The position numbers and the translations under genes are program-made. From Lachnospiraceae bacterium (GTDB taxonomy: Bacteria; Bacillota_A; Clostridia; Lachnospirales; Lachnospiraceae), in contig JAEEXJ010000011.1 of assembly GCA_016291475.1 (NCBI GenBank), positions 1 to 45,806 of the forward strand: 45,806 nt of DNA. Direction: 5' to 3'. Below the pieces are notes generated by a model. The model was not told where the DNA came from. It did no database searches and saw only the letters and a list, made by a program, of their open reading frames with translations. Shown here piece by piece: positions 34,817 to 43,143 of the stretch (positions are counted from its first letter, which is position 1; each line of letters begins with the position of its first letter).

Positions 34817-35755
34817 ATGAAAAAAGAAGAATTCTATTTTGATTCAAGGGACGGAAAATCGAGTATACACGGAGTAAGGTGGATGCCTGACAAAGGCGAG
34901 GCCGGTGCAAAGGGTATTATCCAGATTGTCCACGGAATGGAAGAATATGTAGGCAGGTATGAAGATTTCGCCGAGTATATGACTTCCAACGGATTCATTG
35001 TAACCGGAGAGGATCATCTCGGACACGGCGGAAGCGTTGCCGAAGGCCAGACCAAAGGATACTTTTGCGAGCAGGATCCCGCCACCGTTTTGGTCAGGGA
35101 TGTTCACAGACTTAAAAAGATAACCCAGGAGAAATTCCCGGGACTTCCCATGATCCTGATGGGTCACAGTATGGGTTCTTTTATCGTAAGAAATTATATT
35201 TACCGCTACGGGACCGGTATTCGGATGGCAATAATAATGGGTACCGGTCAGCCCGGTCTGGGAGCCGTAAATGCGGGAGTTGCACTTGCCAAGCTGACAG
35301 CTCTTTTTAAGGGCCCCAAATGCATCCCCGCCCTGGTGACCAAGATCAGCTTCGGCGGTTATACGGCCAGAATACCGAATCCCAGAACTCCGTATGACTG
35401 GCTCAGCGTAAATGAAAAGAACGTTGATGATTATATAGCGGATCCCGATTGCGGATTTGGTTTTACCGCGGGCGGATATCTGGGAATGTTCGAACTCATT
35501 AAGAGGATGGAGAAAGATGTTAATATCGACGCCGTTCCAAAGGATCTTCCTCTTTTTTTTGTATCGGGCGAAGAAGATCCGGTGGGTGAATACGGTGAAG
35601 GTGTAAAAGCTGCTTCGGAGACCTATAAGGCAGCAGGCGTAAGAGATATTACCGTTAAGCTATATCCCGGCGACAGGCACGAGATCCTCAATGAGGATAA
35701 TAAACAAACCGTTAAAGAGGATATCCTTGAATGGATAACGGAAAGGCTTCATTAA
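34817..35755 (+). CDS. alpha/beta hydrolase, monoacylglycerol-lipase-like
   Basis: The 312-residue soluble hydrolase has the nucleophile elbow GHSMGSF (Ser near 118), the acid in SGEEDPVGEYG and the His in GDRHEILNE. IIQIVHGMEEYVGRY and EDHLGHGGSV are typical of the Hydrolase_4 family, which contains monoacylglycerol lipases and lysophospholipases. It starts 20 bases after metG and overlaps the acetyltransferase gene by 25 bp. Substrate not defined. Confidence 0.87.
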   Translation: MKKEEFYFDSRDGKSSIHGVRWMPDKGEAGAKGIIQIVHGMEEYVGRYEDFAEYMTSNGFIVTGEDHLGHGGSVAEGQTKGYFCEQDPATVLVRDVHRLKKITQEKFPGLPMILMGHSMGSFIVRNYIYRYGTGIRMAIIMGTGQPGLGAVNAGVALAKLTALFKGPKCIPALVTKISFGGYTARIPNPRTPYDWLSVNEKNVDDYIADPDCGFGFTAGGYLGMFELIKRMEKDVNIDAVPKDLPLFFVSGEEDPVGEYGEGVKAASETYKAAGVRDITVKLYPGDRHEILNEDNKQTVKEDILEWITERLH

Positions 35756-36222
35756 AATCCCGAATCAGTTATGAATGGGCAGGTCCCGAAGATTGGACCG
35801 AAGCCATGTCTTTGGTTTGGACAACCTTCATGGAATTTGAGGCCCGGGATTACGGAGAAGAAGGTGTCGGTCATTTTTTTGAATTCATCACTGACGACGA
35901 CCTTCACAGGGCTTTCCTGAGAGGAACATATCCGGTTCTGGTAGCCAGACTGGATGGCCGGATAGTCGGAGTCGGATCCGTTCGAAGCGGCAACCGTCTT
36001 TCCCTGCTGTTTGTTGCCAAGGAATTTCACAGACACGGTATCGGATCGGAGCTTATAGACAGGCTGTGCAGATATCTTCGTGATGTATGCCACGAAGATT
36101 GTATGATGGTAAAAGCGGCTCCTTATGCCGTGGAATTTTATAAAAAGATCGGTTTTATGCCCCTTGAACCGGAGAAAAACATATCCGGTATCAGAGTTAC
36201 GACCATGGAACTGGTCTTTTAG
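35731..36222 (+). CDS. GNAT-family N-acetyltransferase
   Basis: The 163-residue acetyltransferase has the acetyl-CoA loop motif EFHRHGIGSELIDRL, preceded by GRIVGVGSVRSGNRLSLLFV, and ends with the strand PYAVEFYKKIGF. The start at ATG 35731 lies within the end of the hydrolase gene. No later start keeps the N-terminal strand. Acceptor unknown. Confidence 0.85.
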   Translation: MDNGKASLKSRISYEWAGPEDWTEAMSLVWTTFMEFEARDYGEEGVGHFFEFITDDDLHRAFLRGTYPVLVARLDGRIVGVGSVRSGNRLSLLFVAKEFHRHGIGSELIDRLCRYLRDVCHEDCMMVKAAPYAVEFYKKIGFMPLEPEKNISGIRVTTMELVF

Positions 36223-36234
36223 AAGAGGTAAAAA

Positions 36235-36930
36235 GTGCGTTTTCTTAATCCAGATTCAAAAGTAATGGTCATATTGACCAAGGTAGCTGATCTTATGTGG
36301 CTCAATATCCTGACCCTGATCATGTGTATTCCCGTGATCACTGCCGGAGCGGCGCTGACTGCCAAGGATTATATGTGCTATAAGATTCTTAAAAATGAGG
36401 AAGCCGGCATAACCAAGGGCTTTTTCCATTCATTCAGGCAGAATTTCAGGCAGGCGACTATTATCTGGCTTCTTATGCTGGTAGTTATAGTATTTATCGG
36501 AATTGATGTAGTATTTGCCATTGGTCTTACCGGAACGGGCAGCAATATCGTACGCGCCATCATCTACGCCGTAGCATTTTTCGTATATGTGGCCTGCATA
36601 ATGATCTTCCCCGTGCTGGCCAGATTCGACAATACCGTAAAGGGAACCATAAGAAGCGGTCTTCATATGACGGTTGCAATCCTCCCCAAGGCCATTCTCA
36701 TGGGTATTTTATATGTTATTCCGCCTTATGTGGGACTTCATTGGTTCGCTTCGATCCCGGTTGTCATCATGTTCGGTATCAGTGCCCCCGGGTACGTCTC
36801 GGCCATGCTCTACAGAAAAGCCTTCGAACAGGTGGAGAACAAGTTCTACGAAGAGCATCCCGAGCTTGCTCCCGAAACGGATCCTGTAGAAGAAGCTATG
36901 CAGGAAGCTATGAAAAGAGATACTAATTAA
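36235..36930 (+). CDS. YesL-family (DUF624) membrane protein
   Basis: The 231-residue protein starts at GTG 36235 after AGAAGAGG. It has five or six membrane segments, and the N-terminus MRFLNPDSKVMVILTKVADL and the motif GAALTAKDYMCYKI identify the YesL/DUF624 family. YesL genes usually lie next to carbohydrate ABC transporters, and here the multi-sugar ABC ATPase gene follows. The molecular role of the family is unknown. Confidence 0.85.
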   Translation: MRFLNPDSKVMVILTKVADLMWLNILTLIMCIPVITAGAALTAKDYMCYKILKNEEAGITKGFFHSFRQNFRQATIIWLLMLVVIVFIGIDVVFAIGLTGTGSNIVRAIIYAVAFFVYVACIMIFPVLARFDNTVKGTIRSGLHMTVAILPKAILMGILYVIPPYVGLHWFASIPVVIMFGISAPGYVSAMLYRKAFEQVENKFYEEHPELAPETDPVEEAMQEAMKRDTN

Positions 36931-37064
36931 GTCTTTTTGACTACTGTCAAAACGACGAAACCATTAGCGGAAGGCTTGGACAAATTGCCAATATATTTAG
37001 ACTTTTTTAATTTTCCATGGCAAAATGCCCAAACCTTTGACAAAAGTTTGTTTATCTCGGTTAT

Positions 37065-37092
37065 TTGCAAGGATAATCGCGGATAGTATACT
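37065..37092 (+). promoter_or_regulatory. promoter of the multi-sugar ABC ATPase gene
   Basis: TTGCAA (37065-37070), a 16-bp spacer and TATACT (37087-37092) form a strong promoter. The predicted start near 37099 gives a leader of about 57 bases with GAAAGGAG before the ATG. Upstream, 36931-37064 is AT-rich and contains the short inverted repeat GGCA-AAA-TGCC at about 37018-37028, a possible regulator site. Confidence 0.7.
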
Positions 37093-37155
37093 TCATACAT
37101 GTATTGGGCGGTCAAACCGTCTTTAACAGGTATTCTGAAAGGAGTATTAAAAAAT

Positions 37156-38268
37156 ATGGCAAGTCTTTCACTTAAGCATATCACCAAGGTTTATCCCAAC
37201 GGCTTCGAAGCAGTTAAGGACTTTAACCTGGAGATCAATGATCAGGAGTTCATCATCTTCGTAGGACCTTCCGGATGCGGTAAGTCAACTACCCTTCGTA
37301 TGATCGCAGGTCTTGAAGATATCTCCGGCGGTGAGCTTTACATCGGCGACAAGCTCATGAACGATGTTGAGCCTAAGGATCGTGATATCGCGATGGTATT
37401 CCAGAATTACGCTCTGTATCCTCACATGACCGTTTACGATAACATGGCATTCGGCCTTAAGCTTCGTAAGGTTCCCAAGGATCAGATTGACAAGATGGTA
37501 AAAGAGGCAGCTCGTATCCTCGACCTCACCTCTCTCCTCGACCGTAGACCTAAGGCTCTTTCCGGTGGACAGAGACAGCGTGTTGCAATGGGACGTGCTA
37601 TCGTACGTAATCCTAAGGTATTCCTCATGGACGAGCCTCTCTCCAACCTCGATGCAAAGCTTCGTGTACAGATGAGAATCGAGATCGCAAAGCTTCATCA
37701 GAGACTCGGCACCACCATCATTTACGTTACCCACGACCAGACTGAGGCTATGACCCTCGGTGACAGAATCGTCGTTATGAAGGACGGTATCGTTCAGCAG
37801 GTTGATTCTCCTCAGAATCTCTATGACAAGCCTTGCAACCTCTTCGTTGCAGGATTCATGGGATCACCTCAGATGAACTTCCTTGATGCTACCGTAGTTG
37901 TTGACGGCGATGTTGCTAACCTTGAGATCGCAGGTCACATGATCCCTCTTCCTCCCGCAAAGAGCAAGAAGCTCATCGAGGGCGGATATGACGGAAAGAT
38001 CGTTACCTTCGGTATCAGACCTGAGGATGTTTACGATTCAGAGATGTACATCGAGACCTCACCCGCAAGCGTATTCGAGTCAGTTGTTAAGGTTTACGAG
38101 CTTATGGGTGCTGAAGTATTCCTTTACTTCGATCTCGAGGAGTTCCCTATCACCGCAAGAGTCGATCCTCGTACAAATGCAAGACCCGGCGATAACATCA
38201 GATTCGCAATCGATATCGAGAAGATTCACGTATTCGATAAGGAGACTGAGAAGGTTATCACCAACTAA
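37156..38268 (+). CDS. multi-sugar ABC transporter ATP-binding protein (UgpC/MsmK type)
   Basis: The 370-residue ATPase has Walker A GPSGCGKST, the Q loop QNYALYPHMTVYDN, the signature LSGGQRQRVAMGRA, Walker B VFLMDEPLSNLDAKLR, the switch His in THDQTEAMTLGD and a C-terminal TOBE domain (about 290-365). One such ATPase commonly serves several sugar importers in Firmicutes, and no permease genes adjoin it here, which fits. I start at ATG 37156, not 37099, which is at the predicted transcript start. Codon use is distinct from its neighbours (many CGT Arg and GAC/ACC codons), as expected for high expression. Confidence 0.92.
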   Translation: MASLSLKHITKVYPNGFEAVKDFNLEINDQEFIIFVGPSGCGKSTTLRMIAGLEDISGGELYIGDKLMNDVEPKDRDIAMVFQNYALYPHMTVYDNMAFGLKLRKVPKDQIDKMVKEAARILDLTSLLDRRPKALSGGQRQRVAMGRAIVRNPKVFLMDEPLSNLDAKLRVQMRIEIAKLHQRLGTTIIYVTHDQTEAMTLGDRIVVMKDGIVQQVDSPQNLYDKPCNLFVAGFMGSPQMNFLDATVVVDGDVANLEIAGHMIPLPPAKSKKLIEGGYDGKIVTFGIRPEDVYDSEMYIETSPASVFESVVKVYELMGAEVFLYFDLEEFPITARVDPRTNARPGDNIRFAIDIEKIHVFDKETEKVITN

Positions 38269-38284
38269 TCTTTACAATTACCCT

Positions 38285-38322
38285 CATCCCGGGCCCGAGT
38301 ACTGGCCCGGGATGTTTTTTTT
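38285..38322 (+). terminator. strong intrinsic terminator
   Basis: CATCCCGGGCC (38285-38295) pairs with GGCCCGGGATG (38304-38314) across an 8-base loop, followed by eight T. It separates the ABC ATPase gene from the CdaR-type regulator. Confidence 0.92.
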
Positions 38323-38339
38323 CCGAAGCGGAGAGACAG

Positions 38340-39422
38340 ATGATCACAAACCAGATATTACTTAAGAGTATCAGTGGACTTCAGGCTATAACCAAGGTCG
38401 GAATGACTTTATATGATCCCCAGGGAAATCAGGTTGTTTCTGCGGAAGGCCCCGAGGCGGATGAAAGCATTGTAAGAGATTTTGCTGCTTCTCAGGCCGA
38501 TTCTCAGGAATCCGGTGGAGTATACTTCGTAAAGGTTAACGAAGGCGACGATATCAAATTCGTTCTTGCATGTGATGCATCCAAGGAGGATTCCTACCAG
38601 ACCGCACGTATCTGCGTGGCTCAGCTGGCGGACCTTATGGATGCATACAGGGAGAGGGATGATAAGGGAAATTTCTATCAGAATCTTATACTGGATAACC
38701 TTCTTCTTGTCGACATTTACAACCGCGCAAGAAAACTTAAGATAGAGGTTAATGTTCCGAGATGTGTTTTTCTGGTTTCTTTTAAGAAAGATAAGGACAG
38801 TATCGTCAAGGAGCTGCTCAAAGGACTCTTTGCACCCCAGAGCGGAGATGTGATCACAAGCGTCGATGAAGACACTCTGATCTTGATCAAGTGTCTGAAG
38901 GAAGATCAGAGCGATGAAGAACTGGAATCTGTTGCCAGAATGATCGTATCCAGTCTTAATACGGAAGCAATGCTTTCCGCTAAGGTTTCCTACGGAACCG
39001 TTGTACGGGAACTGAAGGATGTTTCCAAATCATATAAGGAAGCCAAGATGGCTCTGGACGTAGGATCCATATTCTATGCAGAGCAGGAAGTAGCGGCTTA
39101 TACCAGTCTCGGTATAGGCAGACTGATCTACCAGCTTCCGGTTCCGTTGTGCCAGATGTTCTTACAGGAGATTTTTAACGGTGGTATTCTTGAGGAACTT
39201 GATGAAGAATCAAGGGGCACTATTAAGATGTTTTTCGAAAACAATCTGAATGTGTCCGAGACTTCAAGACATCTTTTCATCCACCGTAATACACTTGTTT
39301 ACAGGATTGAAAAGCTTCAGAAGATAACGGGACTGGATCTGAGAAATTTTGATGATGCCGTTACCTTTAAGATCGCACTTATGGTTGAAAATTATCTGAA
39401 GAAGATGGAAGACAAGATTTAA
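38340..39422 (+). CDS. CdaR/PucR-family transcriptional regulator
   Basis: The 360-residue protein has an N-terminal sensing region (about 1-105) and a GGDEF-related middle region (about 130-270). Its C-terminal helix-turn-helix (about 305-355) reads NLNVSETSRHLFIHRNTLVYRI, the PucR/CdaR signature. CdaR-type regulators often control sugar-acid or carbohydrate uptake, so its place after the multi-sugar ATPase is sensible. It follows a terminator and starts at ATG 38340 behind CGGAGAG. Its stop overlaps the stop of the convergent radical SAM gene. Confidence 0.88.
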   Translation: MITNQILLKSISGLQAITKVGMTLYDPQGNQVVSAEGPEADESIVRDFAASQADSQESGGVYFVKVNEGDDIKFVLACDASKEDSYQTARICVAQLADLMDAYRERDDKGNFYQNLILDNLLLVDIYNRARKLKIEVNVPRCVFLVSFKKDKDSIVKELLKGLFAPQSGDVITSVDEDTLILIKCLKEDQSDEELESVARMIVSSLNTEAMLSAKVSYGTVVRELKDVSKSYKEAKMALDVGSIFYAEQEVAAYTSLGIGRLIYQLPVPLCQMFLQEIFNGGILEELDEESRGTIKMFFENNLNVSETSRHLFIHRNTLVYRIEKLQKITGLDLRNFDDAVTFKIALMVENYLKKMEDKI

Positions 39423-40333
39423 GCTTCTGCCAGATCCCACTTGGGAATAAATGATTCACTTACGGCTTCGCCCTCCTGGACGAAGCCTTTTTCTATGCCT
39501 ATTTTATCTGCAAATTCGACAACTCTTGAATATTCATCCGCAGATACTCTTCTTCCGAGAACGGGATGATTCTTTACGGATGATACGGGGGTGTACTGAT
39601 TCATTATGCTTATATAGATGTTATCTCCATAGGTTTCGTGGAGGTATCTGAGGACTTTCTTGGAATCGGGAACACCGTCCGGTAGAACCAGATGTCTTAC
39701 GAGAAGCCCTTTTTTCATAAGGCCGTCATCGCCCATAACGGCAGGCCCTGTCTGGGAATACATCTCTGCCAGAGCCTTTTTGGCAATATCCGGATAGTCC
39801 CCCGCTTTACTGTATCTGAGGCTCAGTTCTTCGGACATGTATTTGAAATCGGGCATATAGATATCGACGAGTCCGTTAAGCAGCTTTAGGCTGTCCGTGG
39901 ATTCGTATCCGCTCGAATTATATACTACGGGAATGGTCAGTCCCTTATTTTTGGCGATGATAAGCGCATTGACTATCAGGGGTATATGACATACCCCGGT
40001 AACGAGATTGATATTTGACGCTTTTTTCTCCTGAAGATCCAGGAAATAATCGGAAAGAACGGAGGCTGTAACTGCGATACCTTTGTTTTCGTGGGATATT
40101 TCGCAGTTCTGACAAAACAGACAGCAGAGATTGCATCCGGAAAAAAAGACCGTACCGGACCCGCCCTCGCCCGTTATGCAGGGCTCTTCCCACATATGCT
40201 TATAGACTTTGGCAATGGAAAGCTCCGCACTCATACGGCAATATCCGTCAGACATGGTATATCTGTCCGCATGGCAGTTTCGGGGGCACAGGGTGCAATC
40301 TTTATAGAATTGTGTTGTATCCAGCAAATTCAT
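39419..40333 (-). CDS. radical SAM protein, PflA-like (COG1313 type)
   Basis: The 304-residue protein has the iron-sulfur motif CNLCCLFC (CxxxCxxC), followed by QNCEISH, and an N-terminal cysteine pair (DCTLCPRNC) typical of this PflA-like family of unassigned function. Later parts (YMPDFKYMSEELS, VRHLVLPDGV) follow the family. I start at ATG 40333 because the next Met would lose the conserved N-terminal cysteines, although an in-frame TTG (40342) exists. No ribosome binding site is visible, and the gene lies directly after the SRP RNA terminator on the same strand. Its stop shares TTAA with the convergent CdaR-type gene. Confidence 0.82.
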   Translation of the reverse strand: MNLLDTTQFYKDCTLCPRNCHADRYTMSDGYCRMSAELSIAKVYKHMWEEPCITGEGGSGTVFFSGCNLCCLFCQNCEISHENKGIAVTASVLSDYFLDLQEKKASNINLVTGVCHIPLIVNALIIAKNKGLTIPVVYNSSGYESTDSLKLLNGLVDIYMPDFKYMSEELSLRYSKAGDYPDIAKKALAEMYSQTGPAVMGDDGLMKKGLLVRHLVLPDGVPDSKKVLRYLHETYGDNIYISIMNQYTPVSSVKNHPVLGRRVSADEYSRVVEFADKIGIEKGFVQEGEAVSESFIPKWDLAEA

Positions 40334-40340
40334 ATCGTAC

Positions 40341-40370
40341 AAAAAAATAAGTTGCGTGCAGGAAGCAACT
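40341..40370 (-). terminator. terminator of the SRP RNA gene
   Basis: On the minus strand AGTTGC (40370-40365) pairs with GCAACT (40355-40350), followed by a run of seven T (40347-40341). The stem competes with the terminal stem of the SRP RNA. Confidence 0.75.
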
Positions 40371-40487
40371 CACCACCCGGCTGATCTGCGGCACATGGAC
40401 GTTCTGCTTAGTGCTGCTTGGTTCCCCACCTGACACGGTTCACAGTGTCGCACTGCGCAGGACCGAATGATGAGCTGCTTTCTGCAC
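40356..40487 (-). ncRNA. ffs: signal recognition particle RNA, small bacterial type
   Basis: Read on the minus strand, 40443-40411 gives the domain IV core: GTCAGG, a GGAA-type tetraloop, then AAGCAG. The bases flanking the tetraloop are GG and CC, while the common form has CC and GG. This is a double compensatory change that keeps the stem. The ends GTGCAG (40487) and CTGCAC (40356) close a long terminal helix, and CCATGTGCCG lies in the 3' half. The RNA is about 132 bases and has a promoter and terminator. It binds Ffh and targets membrane proteins, which are abundant in this window. Confidence 0.88.
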
Positions 40488-40498
40488 ACAACGAAACT

Positions 40499-40527
40499 AT
40501 ATTATAAATAAATCACGTGCAAGTCAA
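40499..40527 (-). promoter_or_regulatory. ffs: promoter of the SRP RNA gene
   Basis: On the minus strand TTGACT (40527-40522) is followed by TAATAT (40504-40499) at 17 bp, or TATAAT (40506-40501) at 15 bp. The predicted start is near 40492, a few bases before the RNA. Confidence 0.7.
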
Positions 40528-40547
40528 GCATAAGTCCATATGCCCAT

Positions 40548-40782
40548 GGTGATTTCAGGGCGAAGCCATATGTTTTTGTTCGTGCGTCCCGAGCTGGCAG
40601 TTCTAAGGAATGTACGGGGATTAATCCGGGTTACCGCGTCGCTGCACATGAGACATCCTTGTCTCACGTTCGCTAACCTCGCCATCCGGGCTCGGTTCCG
40701 CTGGAAAAATAATTACATTCCTAAGAACTTCGGGCACTCGGAACAAACTCTCAAAAACATACGGCTTCGCCTTGAAACCACC
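40548..40782. repeat. 235-bp imperfect palindromic element
   Basis: The outer arms are imperfect reverse complements of about 65 bases (40548-40616 and 40719-40782). They share the blocks GGCGAAGCC, TATGTTTTTG and GTTCTxAGGAATGTA. The 100-base middle contains a hairpin (TGAGAC/GTCTCA, 40649-40666) flanked by GGTTA and TAACC. There are no long open frames. It lies between the divergent SRP RNA and aminotransferase genes and is followed by about 100 bases of AT-rich leader. It could be a MITE-like dispersed repeat or a structured RNA. Confidence 0.75.
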
Positions 40783-40886
40783 GCAGATATATGTGAGTTA
40801 TCCTGTGATTTACTTGATATACGTTGGATTACAGATTAAGATAAAGAAAGTGTTGTTTATTGAAGTCTTTTCGAGAGGAGACAGGT

Positions 40887-42077
40887 ATGCTCGTACAGAA
40901 ATATATTGATATGTTGGGGGCAAAGTCGGTTATAAGGGATCTTGCGGGAAAGGCGGCTGCAAGGGGCGCGGAGATCGGATATGAGAATGTGTTCGATTAC
41001 AGTCTGGGAAATCCGTCGGTTCCGGTTCCGGATGCAATCAATGAGACTATGATAAGGCTTCTTCAGACTCTGGATTCCAGGTCTCTTCACGGATATTCTC
41101 CCAACCCCGGTCTTCCCGAGGCCAGAGATGCGGTTGCGGCTTCCTTGAAGCGCAGATTCGGCATTGATTATAAGAGAGAGCATATCTTTATGACCAGTGC
41201 GGCAGCTTCCGCACTTGCACACGCATTCAGGCTGGTTGCTCAGGAAGGGGATGAGATCATCACATTTGCTCCTTTCTTCCCCGAGTACAGACCCTACGTA
41301 AATCTTACGGGTGCGGAGCTTAAGGTTGTAAGTCCCGATACCGAGACTTTCCAGATCAATTTCGATGAATTCGAGAAGATGATAAATGAGAAGACCATGG
41401 CGGTCCTCATCAATACTCCCAACAATCCTTCGGGAATAGTATATTCCGAGGAGACAATAAAGAGGCTGTCCGACATCCTCAGGGAGGCACAGAATAAGTA
41501 TTCTCATGCCATTTATATTATTTCCGATGAGCCTTACAGGGAGATCGTCTTTGACGGAAAAGAAGCCCCTGTGATTCCTAGGTTCTATGACAATACCATC
41601 AGCTGTTATTCTTTCTCCAAGTCACTTTCACTTCCCGGAGAAAGAATCGGATACATGGCTGTAAATCCCGCCGCAGAGGGAGCGGATCTTTTGGTCAACA
41701 TGGCGGTTCAAATCTCCAGAGGAATCGGCCACAACTGTCCTTCCTCCATAATGCAGAGGGCAATAGCGGAAAATATCGATCTTACTGCGGACCTTTCAGT
41801 ATATGAGACAAACATGAATCTTATCTACGACAAACTGGTAGAGCTTGGCTTTACAGTTGTACGTCCCGGCGGAACATTCTATATTTTCCCGAAGGCACTT
41901 GAAGAGGATTCCGTGGCATTTTGTCAGAAGGCTCTTAAATACGATCTGGTTCTCGTTCCCGGAGACAGCTTCGGTGCACCCGGATTTTTCAGAATGGCTT
42001 ACTGCATAGATACAGAGAAGGTTAAGAGATCACTTCCCGTTTTGGAGAAGTTTGTTAAGGAAGAGTACGGAAAATAA
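40887..42077 (+). CDS. class I/II PLP aminotransferase
   Basis: The 396-residue fold-type I aminotransferase has FDYSLGNPSVPVPD at the N-terminus, the cofactor Asn in INTPNNPSG, Asp/Tyr in SDEPYREI, the Schiff-base Lys in SFSKSLSLPGERIGY and the substrate Arg in FFRMAYC. It resembles aspartate or aromatic aminotransferases with PLP. ATG 40887 follows GAGAGGAG, so the TTG at 40860 is not needed. The patatin gene begins 11 bases after its stop. Substrate not predictable. Confidence 0.9.
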   Translation: MLVQKYIDMLGAKSVIRDLAGKAAARGAEIGYENVFDYSLGNPSVPVPDAINETMIRLLQTLDSRSLHGYSPNPGLPEARDAVAASLKRRFGIDYKREHIFMTSAAASALAHAFRLVAQEGDEIITFAPFFPEYRPYVNLTGAELKVVSPDTETFQINFDEFEKMINEKTMAVLINTPNNPSGIVYSEETIKRLSDILREAQNKYSHAIYIISDEPYREIVFDGKEAPVIPRFYDNTISCYSFSKSLSLPGERIGYMAVNPAAEGADLLVNMAVQISRGIGHNCPSSIMQRAIAENIDLTADLSVYETNMNLIYDKLVELGFTVVRPGGTFYIFPKALEEDSVAFCQKALKYDLVLVPGDSFGAPGFFRMAYCIDTEKVKRSLPVLEKFVKEEYGK

Positions 42078-42088
42078 GGAGTATCGGG

Positions 42089-42946
42089 ATGATAGACGGA
42101 GGACTTGTTCTTGAAGGCGGTGGAATGAAGGGACTGTTTACGGCAGGAGTCCTTGATTTTCTTATGGATAAAAAGATCATGTTCTCATCGATCTACGGGG
42201 TTTCTGCCGGAGCCTGTCATATGACCAGTTATATATCGGGTCAGAGAGGCAGAGCATTTGATATAAGCGTGGATTATCTGGATACCAGATGGTATTGCGG
42301 GGTTCCCTCGCTTCTGGCAACGGGTAATCTGTTCAATACGGACATAGCCTACGGGCTGGTTCCGAATACCTTAAATCCCTTTGATCATGAAGCGTATGAG
42401 AAATACGAGGGAAGTGCATATGCGGTCGTTACGGATGTAGAGACCGGAAAGCCTGAGTATATGCGCTTAAAAAGCTGCAGGGGCAAGAACATGGATAAAC
42501 TCAGGGCTTCCGCATCCCTTCCTCTCGTAGCGAATATGGTCTTGGTTGGTGGCAGAAAATATCTGGACGGCGGATTGAGTGATGCAATTCCCATTGAAAG
42601 ATCGGTTATGTCAGGTAATGACAAGAATCTGGTTATTCTTACCAAGGAAGTGGGTTATGTGAGAAAGCCAATCCCTGCATATGAGCTGGCCATGCTTAAA
42701 TTGAGATATGCCGCATATCCTCAGGTCTGGAGACTGATGCAGGACAGGGACATAAGATATAACGAGCAGTTGAAATTCTTATCGCAGATGGAAAAAGACG
42801 GCAAGGCTTTCGTAATCCGTCCTCAGGAAAAAAGCGATACCAAGAGGATCGATAAAAACCCCGAACATCTTAAGAATCTTTATAACGAAGGCTATACAGA
42901 AGCTGAGAGAAATTACGAAAAACTGGTCGAATATTTCGAGTTATAA
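42089..42946 (+). CDS. patatin-like phospholipase family protein
   Basis: The 285-residue hydrolase has the oxyanion motif EGGGMKG (9-15), the nucleophile GVSAG (Ser39) and the catalytic Asp in YLDGGLSDAIP (near residue 162), the Ser-Asp dyad of patatin lipases. The C-terminal 90 residues resemble the DUF6363 extension common in Firmicute members. It probably cleaves acyl esters of lipids. It is likely co-transcribed with the aminotransferase gene. Confidence 0.88.
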   Translation: MIDGGLVLEGGGMKGLFTAGVLDFLMDKKIMFSSIYGVSAGACHMTSYISGQRGRAFDISVDYLDTRWYCGVPSLLATGNLFNTDIAYGLVPNTLNPFDHEAYEKYEGSAYAVVTDVETGKPEYMRLKSCRGKNMDKLRASASLPLVANMVLVGGRKYLDGGLSDAIPIERSVMSGNDKNLVILTKEVGYVRKPIPAYELAMLKLRYAAYPQVWRLMQDRDIRYNEQLKFLSQMEKDGKAFVIRPQEKSDTKRIDKNPEHLKNLYNEGYTEAERNYEKLVEYFEL

Positions 42947-43009
42947 TGTGACACAGATGTCACAAACATGGAAGCTGAGGTTGTCATAATAGCAAAACAT
43001 AAGTTTTGC
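42947..43009. other. two small perfect inverted repeats after the patatin gene
   Basis: TGTGACA-CAGA-TGTCACA (42947-42964) begins right after the stop codon. GCAAAAC-ATAA-GTTTTGC (42992-43009) lies 27 bases on. The first resembles a Crp/Fnr-type site or a weak terminator, the second a hairpin. Neither has a uridine run. Confidence 0.4.
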
Positions 43010-43046
43010 CAAAACGTGAAATTTCCCGTAAAATGGGCATTCTTCG

Positions 43047-43075
43047 TTGACAAATAATAATCGTTATATTAAACT
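43047..43075 (+). promoter_or_regulatory. promoter of the DUF6465-type gene
   Basis: TTGACA (43047-43052), a 17-bp spacer and TAAACT (43070-43075) form a near-consensus promoter. The leader runs about 60 bases to AGAAGGGA and the ATG at 43144. Confidence 0.75.
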
Positions 43076-43143
43076 CGACTTTGTTGAGGATGCGTCCTCT
43101 GAGGAGTTTTATAAGGATTGGTATTGACAGAAGGGAGATTATT

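Noticed and set aside
37099..37155. Upstream ATG at 37099 as the start of the ABC ATPase, also a leaderless candidate
   Set aside because: The extra 19 residues are not part of the family N-terminus and a strong Shine-Dalgarno site precedes ATG 37156, so 37099 is better read as lying at the transcript start by chance.
40548..40846. Coding region inside the palindromic element (99-codon frame at 40540-40839)
   Set aside because: No ribosome binding site, and the frame follows the two arms of the inverted repeat, so it is a by-product of the palindrome.
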